Shown here: positions 57,006 through 64,000 of the stretch, piece by piece
Layout of the letters: every line of letters starts with the position of its first letter
Numbering within the stretch: the stretch's first letter is position 1
DNA from: Cepaea nemoralis
Taxonomy: Eukaryota > Mollusca > Gastropoda > Stylommatophora > Helicidae
Length of the DNA: 64,000 nucleotides
Assembly: GCA_014155875.1 (NCBI GenBank)
Contig: JACEFZ010013530.1
Span: 62,001 to 126,000, forward strand
Direction of reading: 5' to 3'
Program-made: the position numbers and the translations under genes
The notes under the pieces: model-generated
Databases searched by the model: none
What the model saw: the letters and a program-made list of their open reading frames with translations, nothing else
What the model was told of the DNA's origin: nothing

Positions 57006-57009
57006 ACAC

Positions 57010-57345
57010 ATGAGACTGTTCTGTTATTGTCCCGCCATCAACCCTCTCTGTTATTGTCCCGCTATCTGCCCTCTCTGGTATTGTCCCGCCATCTGCCCTC
57101 TCTGTTATTGTCCCGCCATCTGCCCTCTCTGTTATTGTCCCGCCATCTGCCCTCTCTGTTATTGTCCCGCCATCAACCCTCTCTGTTATTGTCCCGCTAT
57201 CTGCCCTCTCTGGTATTGTCCCGCCATCTGCCCTCTCTGTTATTGTCCCGCCATCTGCCCTCTCTGTTATTGTCCCGCCATCTGCCCTCTCTGTTATTGT
57301 CCCGCCATCAACCCTCTCTGTTATTGTCCCGCCATCTGCCCTCTC
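57010..57345. repeat. minisatellite, 27-bp unit
   Basis: TTATTGTCCCGCCATCTGCC followed by CTCTCTG, 12 copies. Variants CATCAACC and CTATCTGCC recur in the same order at about 135-bp spacing, so there is a five-unit higher-order repeat. 27 is a multiple of three, giving long false ORFs on both strands. Confidence 0.95.
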
Positions 57346-57364
57346 AATAATTGTTTTGTTTTGG

Positions 57365-57580
57365 GCGCTCGCTCGCTTTGAACTCGAGCGTAGTCCATAC
57401 ACGCTACTTCTATCTATAGTAACACTGGACTGATATATTGCGTGGGGATTAGCTTTCCTTATTACAAATATCTCTCGCCATCAGATGAACCCACTTAGGC
57501 TTCAGAGGTACCTATAACTTACGTCCCCAAGTCAAGGACGAGAAGTCAACATTTTAGTCTAACTGTTCGGTGTAGGGCAT
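57365..57580 (-). mobile_element. dispersed A-tailed repeat, copy 2
   Basis: Aligns in order with 51749-51965. On the - strand it ends GCGAGCGCCCAAAACAAAAC. Confidence 0.5.
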
Positions 57581-57603
57581 TTATTCCGACGTTTATTTCC
57601 GAC

Positions 57604-57684
57604 GACTGCTCATTGTCCAAGTTTCACATTCATACAAAAGAACAGGCTCTATGTAACACATCAACACTCTTTTTCTCGTTTCAA
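57604..57684 (-). mobile_element. 81-bp RTE LINE fragment abutting the ribozyme array
   Basis: Identical over all 81 bases to 60671-60751, part of the - strand LINE ORF2 (KRVLMCYIEPVLLYECETWT). It ends exactly where the first 404-bp unit begins. Confidence 0.9.
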
Positions 57685-58033
57685 GCGTGGATAGGCCTTA
57701 GGTTCATACCAGAATGCGATCAGCGTTGCCGGTGGTGGGTTGTGCTCAATATTTAAATTTCAAATCCCGAAACAACCACATAATCAATTTGATTGTTGCT
57801 CACTGGATTTTAGGAGGCCTGGTGTTCCTTGCCAGTGAGAAGTCCTGATCGTTCGGGTCCCATCGATTGACGGACGTCGGTCGCGGCGATTGGGCGATCT
57901 TGAGCATAGCCTACGATGGGTGGCGTTGTGGTATTCTGTTATGATAATTTGGTGTGTCCAGTGTGTGCTGCGTGGTTACACACCCGCTTCACATGCGTGA
58001 TCCGGGACTGTTTCCGGATCCGGTCAGGGATGT

Positions 58034-58078
58034 GCACTACTGACGAGCTCAAATGAGGGCGAAACTCGAGTCTAGTGC
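58034..58078 (+). ncRNA. type I hammerhead ribozyme, unit 1
   Basis: Stem I 5' strand GCACTA (58034-58039); core CTGACGA (58040-58046); stem II GCTC (58047-58050), loop AAATGA, GGGC (58057-58060); core GAAA (58061-58064); short stem III AC/GT around TCGA; GTC (58070-58072) with predicted cleavage after C58072; stem I 3' strand TAGTGC (58073-58078), fully complementary to GCACTA. All conserved core bases are present. Confidence 0.88.
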
Positions 58079-58437
58079 TTCAGTATTGGCGTGGATAGGC
58101 CTTAGGTTCATACCAGAATGCGATCAGCGTTGCCAGTAGTGGGTTGTGCTCAATATTTAAATTTCAAATCCCGAAACAACCACATAATCAATTTGATTGT
58201 TGCTCACTGGATTTTAGGAGGCCTGGTGTTCCTTGCCAGTGAGAAGTCCTGATCGTTCGGGTCCCATCGATTGACGGACGTCGGTCGCGGCGATTGGGCG
58301 ATCTTGAGCATAGCCTACGATGGGTGGCGTTGTGGTATTCTGTTATGATAATTTGGTGTGTCCAGTGTGTGCCGCGTGGTTACACACCCGCTTCACATGC
58401 GTGATCCGGGACTGTTTCCGGATCCGGTCAGGGATGT

Positions 58438-58482
58438 GCACTACTGACGAGCTCAAATGAGGGCGAAACTCGAGTCTAGTGC
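58438..58482 (+). ncRNA. type I hammerhead ribozyme, unit 2
   Basis: Same 45 bases as unit 1, with predicted cleavage after C58476. Confidence 0.88.
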
Positions 58483-58843
58483 TTCCATATTGGCGTGGAT
58501 AGGCCTTAGGTTCATACCAGAATGCGATCAGCGTTGCCAGTAGTGGGTTGTGCTCAATATTTAAATTTCAAATCCCGAAACAACCACATAATCAATTTGA
58601 TTGTTGCTCACTGGATTTTAGGAGGCCTGGTGTTCCTTGCCAGTGAGAAGTCCTGATCGTTCGGGTCCCATCGATTGACGGACGTCGGTCGCGGCGATTG
58701 GGCGATCTTGAGCATAGCCTACGATGGGTGGCGTTGTGGTATTCTGTTATGATAATTTGGTGTGTCCAGTGTGTGCCTGCGTGGTTACACACCCGCTTCA
58801 CACTGCGTGATCCGGGACTGTTTCCGGATCCGGTCAGGGATGT

Positions 58844-58888
58844 GCACTACTGACGAGCTCAAATGAGGGCGAAACTCGAGTCTAGTGC
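58844..58888 (+). ncRNA. type I hammerhead ribozyme, unit 3
   Basis: Same 45 bases as unit 1, with predicted cleavage after C58882. Confidence 0.88.
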
Positions 58889-59247
58889 TTCCATATTGGC
58901 GTGGATAGGCCTTAGGTTCATACCAGAATGCGATCAGCGTTGCCAGTAGTGGGTTGTGCTCAATATTTAAATTTCAAATCCCGAAACAACCACATAATCA
59001 ATTTGATTGTTGCTCACTGGATTTAGGAGGCCTGGTGTTCCTTGCCAGTGAGAAGTCCTGATCGTTCGGGTCCCATCGATTGACGGACGTCGGTCGCGGC
59101 GATTGGGCGATCTTGAGCATAGCCTACGATGGGTGGCGTTGTGGTATTCTGTTATGATAATTTGGTGTGTCCAGTGTGTGCCTGCGTGGTTACACACCCG
59201 CTTCACATGCGTGATCCGGGACTGTTTCCGGATCCGGTCAGGGATGT

Positions 59248-59292
59248 GCACTACTGACGAGCTCAAATGAGGGCGAAACTCGAGTCTAGTGC
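59248..59292 (+). ncRNA. type I hammerhead ribozyme, unit 4
   Basis: Same 45 bases as unit 1, with predicted cleavage after C59286. Confidence 0.88.
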
Positions 59293-59651
59293 TTCCATAT
59301 TGGCGTGGATAGGCCTTAGGTTCATACCAGAATGCGATCAGCGTTGCCAGTAGTGGGTTGTGCTCAATATTTAAATTTCAAATCCCGAAACAACCACATA
59401 ATCAATTTGATTGTTGCTCACTGGATTTTAGGAGGCCTGGTGTTCCTTGCCAGTGAGAAGTCCTGATCGTTCGGGTCCCATCGATTGACGGACGTCGGTC
59501 GCGGCGATTGGGCGATCTTGAGCATAGCCTACGATGGGTGGCGTTGTGGTATTCTGTTATGATAATTTGGTGTGTCCAGTGTGTGCTGCGTGGTTACACA
59601 CCCGCTTCACATGCGTGATCCGGGACTGTTTCCGGATCCGGTCAGGGATGT

Positions 59652-59696
59652 GCACTACTGACGAGCTCAAATGAGGGCGAAACTCGAGTCTAGTGC
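59652..59696 (+). ncRNA. type I hammerhead ribozyme, unit 5
   Basis: Same 45 bases as unit 1, with predicted cleavage after C59690. Confidence 0.88.
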
Positions 59697-59809
59697 TTCA
59701 GTATTGGCGTGGATAGGCCTTAGGTTCATACCAGAATGCGATCAGCGTTGCCGGTGGTGGGTTGTGCTCAATATTTAAATTTCAAATCCCGAAACAACCA
59801 CATAATCAA

Positions 59810-60295
59810 CGAACAGTGTATTGTTGCCTGTATGAACCCGAACCATATCACATTCATTTTTGGTAACACATTGATTTGTTTAAATCAAAGAAATTGTTAA
59901 CGTTACAAGTTTACATAAATCTAGCACACTATCTAGCCTAAGTATATCTATGAATATCTATGAGTCCCTCTCAGGCAGGCCTTGTTGTCTCTCTCAAGTC
60001 CGTTTGTCCTCTGCCGGTCTCCGCGTGTCCTAACTCGACACGGGCGGTAACTCTGTCCGAGTTCCTCGTGGACCCCGCATTAGGCGGGCCACATCAGTGT
60101 CCACGGAATCATGGACTTGGTGACCAGCTCTTTCGAGAAGGTTCTAGATTACTCGGGTCCTGCGCGACTCAATGGTCTCCCTTGGGCTGGAGTTGCAGCC
60201 CTCTACTATATATGGAAGTGAGGCGGTGACACCCTTATCTGTGAGCAGGGCTTCATGCAGAAGGTGCTCCTTGTCTCCATTCTGATATATGACTT
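59810..60295. other. unassigned spacer between the ribozyme array and the LINE end
   Basis: No exon or repeat family recognised. It is more GC-rich at 59960-60230 than its surroundings. Confidence 0.4.
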
Positions 60296-63200
60296 CAATC
60301 AATCAATCATGTGCCATGCCGGAAAGCGTGGGCGGTCATGGCTGGCCATTTCACCCGATCACCAGAGTCGTGGATTAGCTCAGTGTTCCTGTCTCGACCA
60401 TGCCATGTGGCCAAGCCATCCAGGTATTTACTTCTCGGTCTTGGCCTTGGTCTGTTCCCTTCGATCTTGCCAGTTGTTGCTAAGTTCTCCAATCCATTTC
60501 TTCTCATGTCAAAAAAAAATTTGACTGTCTACGTCTAATTTCTCTAATCAATTTATGATTTTCATTTGTCTCCTGTAGTACTTGGTCATTGGTTTTTCGG
60601 TCTGTTCATGGTATTCTTTACATTTTCATCAAAAACTACATTTCTGCAGCCATCAGATGTTTTTCAGCTAGACTGCTCATTGTCCAAGTTTCACATTCAT
60701 ACAAAAGAACAGGCTCTATGTAACACATCAACACTCTTTTTCTCGTTTCAATTGACATCTTTTTATTGGTCAGTATGTTTTTCATCTTGCTAAAGGCTAC
60801 TTTCGCCATGGCGATTCTTGTTCTAATCTCTATAAGGCATCTCCCATCAGATGTTATGACTGTTCAGAGATAATTGCACCGATTCACTTGTTGAAGAATA
60901 TTCCCATTTACTTGTATATACATTGTGGTATTTCGTTCTTCCTAGTGACGACCATAATCTGTGTCTTTTTACAATTTAATTCTAATCCCAGTTATTCACT
61001 GTGTACTACAACTGCGTTTATTAATTGTTGTAGATCTTGTGCATTGTTTGCAATCAATACTGTATCATCTGCATATCTAATGTTATTGATGTTTCCTCCT
61101 CCAATGCTGATTCCATTTATATCTTCTACATTTCTGAAAATATTTTCGTTGTAATGGGGAAAAAGATCTGGAGACTACACATCCCTGCCTAACACCTCTC
61201 TTAATAGGCTGATATTGTCCCACTGCATTATCAATCCTTATGGCAGCTTAAGAAATTGAGGGCTTTGCTGACAGACATGATATGAAAAACTTCTACGACT
61301 TACTGAAAGCAGTCTATGGTCCTACATCACAAGGCATAGTTCCCCTCCTCAGTGCAGATGGGGGAACATTGATCACCGATACGAAAGAAATCTTTCAACG
61401 CTGGGCAGAGCATTTCAGCAACATCTTAAATGCAACTTCCTTCTTCGATGGTGAAACCATCAACTGCCTTCCTCAAGTTCCTACCAATGAGACACGTGAT
61501 GACCTGCCAACCATAGTGGAAGTAAACAAAGCCATCCAGCAACTCTCCAGCGGCAAGGCACCTGGTCCTGACTCCATCCCAACAGAGATATACAAGGCAG
61601 GTGGGCCGGTCCTAACAGAGCAGCTTCACCAAGTCTTTACAAACATATGGGTGAATGAGACCATGCCACAAGATTTCAAGGACGCGTCAATAGTCCACCT
61701 TTACAAACGTAAAGGAAACCGCCAATCCTGTGACAACCACCGAGGCATCACCTTGCTTTCAATTGCAGGGAAGATACTCGCCAGAATTCTTCTCAATCGC
61801 CTCACAGCCCATCTCGATCAAGGTCTTCTTCCTGAGAGTCAGTGTGGCTTCAGAAAAGAACGTGGAACTGTTGACATGATTTTCGCTGCAAGGCAGCTGC
61901 AAGAGAAATGTCAGGAACAGAACTGCGAAATGTTCTCCACTTTCATTGACCTTACCAAGGCTTTTGATACAGTCAGCAGAGAAGGACTGTGGAAGATTAT
62001 GGCAAAATATGGCTGTCCACGAAAGTTTGTCCAAATAGTGCGGCTATTTCATGAAATGGCGAACTGTCTGAACCCTTTCCTGTCACCAATGGAGTGAAGC
62101 AAGGATGTGTCCTGGCACCAACACTGTTCAGCCTCATGTTTTCAGCCATGCTGATGAATGCCTTCGAGAACGACGACATTGGAATAGACATCAACTACCG
62201 TATGGATGGAAAGTTATTCAATCTCAGAAGGCTGACAGCTAAAGCCAAAATTAACAGCGACACCGTCAGAGAGCTCCTGTTTGCTGATGATTGCGCTCTG
62301 TACGCCAACTCAGAGGCGGACATGCAACATAATGTTTCAGCTTTCTCATATGCCTGTGCCAACTTTGGGCTCAATATCAACTTGGAGAAGACTGTAGTTA
62401 TGTACCAGCCAGCTCCAGGGAATAATCACACTGTGCCGAATATCAAAGTGAATGATCATAGACTAAGTGTTGTGGACAAATTCACCTATCTTGGCAGCAC
62501 TGTGTCACAAGCTGCCACAATTTATGACGAAGTGAATGCAAGAATCTCCAAGGCCAGTGCGGCCTTTGGCAGACTGTACAAGAATGTATGGGACAGAAAT
62601 GAAATAAGCCTGCAAACAAAGCTAAAAGTCTACAAAGCAGTTGTATTATCCACACCGCTATATGCTTGTGAAACCTGGACTGTTTATCAGCGACACGCTA
62701 GGAAATTAAACCACTTCCACACAGTCTGCCTAAGGAAGCTACTGAAGATTAAATGGCAAGACAAGATTCCAGACACTGAAGTCCTAGAAAGAGCATCCAT
62801 GCCCAGTATCCACACTCTACTGATGAAGAATCAGATTCGCTGGGCTGGTCACTTGACTCGCATGCCAGATCACAGGCTCCCTAAACGAATTTTTTTACAC
62901 CGAACTGCGTTGTGGTAAACGCTCCCAAGGTGGCCAGAGGAAACGCTTTAAAGACACTCTGAAAATTTCACTGAAGGCTTTTGGAATTCATCATGACACC
63001 TGGGAGGCTGCAGCCAGAGACCGAAATTCGTGGCGTGCATCATTGCGCAAAGGTGCAGTCATATGTGAGGCAACCAGGACTGCAAGAGCTGTGAAGAAAA
63101 GGCAGGACAGAAAAACCACTGCAGGAAATCCTCCTCCAGAGACGTCAAACATTCTTTGTCCACAATGTCAAAGAACATTTCGAGCCAAAATAGGCCTTAT

Positions 63201-63700
63201 CAGCCATCTTAGAACCCACGGCTCCATACCTTCAACCCCACTGGATGAAATGAATGGTCATCATCATTCTTGATGGACAAACAACAATAACATATGTTTT
63301 TTACAAGTCTAATGTCTTTCCCATCAATTTTTAGATCTGCAAGCATATCTACCAGACTACCAGGTTGACATGTCTTACTCTATCGAAAGCCTTTGTGTAG
63401 TCAATAAAGCAAAGATGTATATCTTTGTTTACTTCTATAGAACGTTCAATAATCGAATGCAGCATATACACAGCTTTTACTGTACCCTTTCCTTCTACAA
63501 ACCCATATTGTTCTTCCTCTATTTCAGGTTGTATTTTCTTCCTCACTCTTTGCATGATAATTCGTTGCAAAATCTTTGTGATGTGACTCAACTAATTGTT
63601 CTATGTTGATCACATTCCAAGGCTCCTGATTTCTTTGGGATTGCAACAAATTCAGAGTTACATAATTCAGAAGGATATGACTTAGACAATGAATATTTAT
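60296..63700 (-). mobile_element. RTE-like LINE ORF2, split by another LINE
   Basis: On the - strand the RT begins near 63660-63350 (FVAIPKK-like; SHITKILQRIIMQRVRKKIQ; QYGFVEGKGTVKAVYMLHSI; FIDYTKAFDRVRH), breaks at about 63290, and resumes at about 61240 with AAIRIDNAVGQYQPIKRGVR-QGC, INNIRYADDTVLIANNAQDL (YADD active site), the thumb (60751-60671), and the end MRRNGLENLATTGKIEGNRP...KYLDGL (60507-60307). The 3' tail is GATTGATTGATT (60295-60310). A few stops and shifts, otherwise well preserved. No endonuclease is seen, so it is 5'-truncated. Confidence 0.8.
61243..63290 (+). mobile_element. LINE ORF2 with C-terminal C2H2 finger, inserted into the RTE LINE
   Basis: Starts in the linker (EIEGFADRHDMKNFYDLLKA). 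RT blocks follow: SSGKAPGPDSIPTEIYKAGG, YKRKGNRQSCDNHRGITLLS, ESQCGFRKERGTVDMIFAAR, STFIDLTKAFDTVSREGLWK, a shift near 62094, QGCVLAPTLFSLMFSAM, ELLFADDCALYANSEADM (FADD active site), then YLGSTVSQAATIYDEVNARI and QIRWAGHLTRMPDHRLPKR. After a second shift near 62905 comes the C-terminal finger CPQCQRTFRAKIGLISHLRTH and stop at 63271-63273. It ends GATGGACAAACAACA. Only two frameshifts, so the copy is young. Same family as 32079-33060. I cannot assign the clade with certainty. Confidence 0.85.
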
Positions 63701-64000
63701 AGTGTATAAGTAATTGATGTAGTCGTTCTCTGTGGTTCTGATCCACAAAACAGTACTGATTTAACTTTAAAGTTAACTATTCTAAGTTGTGTACTAGATT
63801 TAATTTCCTATGACTTCCGCCCTGGGATCAGCTCTGAAGCTGCAGCTAGGCTCAGTTCGTGTTGCTCGCCCGATGAATGTTTCGTCACTTAGACTACTTC
63901 GATGGCGGCTAAACATCAGCAACGTAACGTTTGTATATTGTTACCCTATTTGTATCAATGTCTGTTTGTTGTTTGTGTGCTGACGAAAACCCAAGCCGCA
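63701..64000. other. no feature recognised
   Basis: The sequence may contain the flank of the RTE LINE insertion; no boundary repeat was found. Confidence 0.4.

Larger units (their letters stand above)
57685..59809 (+). mobile_element. retrozyme-like array: 404-bp tandem units with hammerhead ribozymes
   Basis: Units start at 57685, 58089, 58493, 58899, 59303 and 59707 (last one partial, 103 bp); length 404-406 bp, near-identical. There is no coding capacity. Each full unit contains one complete type I hammerhead near its 3' end, listed separately. Non-coding tandem units of a few hundred bases, each with a type I hammerhead, are the hallmark of animal retrozymes, whose transcripts self-cleave and circularise. 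The array starts 15 nt past a cleavage position. Unit 1, the end of unit 5 and the partial unit share variants (GCCGGTGGTGG, CTTCAGTATTGG) not found in units 2-4. Confidence 0.88.

Noticed and set aside
56746..57402. 218-codon - strand ORF with repeated Gly-Thr-Ile-Thr-Glu-Arg-Ala-Asp
   Set aside because: It is the 27-bp minisatellite read through; the + strand is equally open.
58592..59266. - strand ORFs in the 404-bp array (for example 99 codons)
   Set aside because: They repeat identically in each unit, have no known domain, and overlap the structured ribozyme. Retrozymes are non-coding.

Overview
This is a eukaryotic (metazoan) window. Genes have short exons, GT-AG introns, AATAAA polyadenylation signals and very repeat-rich introns. 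Two host genes can be supported, both on the + strand. One is a RIC-3-like chaperone of nicotinic acetylcholine receptors (exons at 3760-3906, 6239-6437, 8689-8822, 12911-13279; the first exon is not found). The other is a complete four-exon TMED1/TMED5-type p24 cargo receptor (33392-33541, 35974-36071, 39612-39810, 46903-47142; 228 codons, all splice phases agree). The repeat content (GAA-tailed SINEs, RTE-like LINEs, a tandem hammerhead-ribozyme element) fits a lophotrochozoan, most likely a mollusc. The species cannot be fixed from the sequence.

Layout: 0-3.7 kb holds a possible LTR, a possible viral-type Rep relic and a LINE ORF1 relic, all on the - strand. 3.7-14.9 kb is the RIC3 gene; its introns carry a deleted mariner, tRNA-derived SINEs, an RTE LINE end, a minisatellite, a hAT MITE with an 8-bp target duplication, and a 1.1-kb GGA tract. 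15-33 kb is intergenic and nearly all LINE, SINE and microsatellite sequence, including nested insertions. 33.4-48.6 kb is the TMED gene; its introns hold an RNase-H-bearing LINE, a foldback hairpin, an ORF1-only retroelement with a 10-bp target duplication inside a 71-bp satellite, and a 1.6-kb G/T-rich array. 48.6-64 kb is intergenic: short tandem arrays, a second hAT MITE, a 5.3-copy 404-bp satellite, and a LINE split by another LINE.

The most interesting object is the 404-bp array at 57685-59809. Every full unit carries the complete core of a type I hammerhead ribozyme: stem I GCACTA/TAGTGC, core CTGACGA, stem II GCTC/GGGC, GAAA, and GTC at the cleavage site. That is the architecture of the animal retrozymes, non-coding circular-RNA retroelements. 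An 81-bp perfect copy of an RTE LINE segment found 3 kb away abuts the array exactly.

The host genes do not form a pathway, but both products act early in the secretory route: RIC-3 assists receptor assembly in the ER, and p24 proteins select cargo for ER-Golgi vesicles. The rest is a record of transposition. Several insertions interrupt recognisable sequence (LINE in LINE, LINE in satellite, repeat in LINE), so their ends can be read directly.
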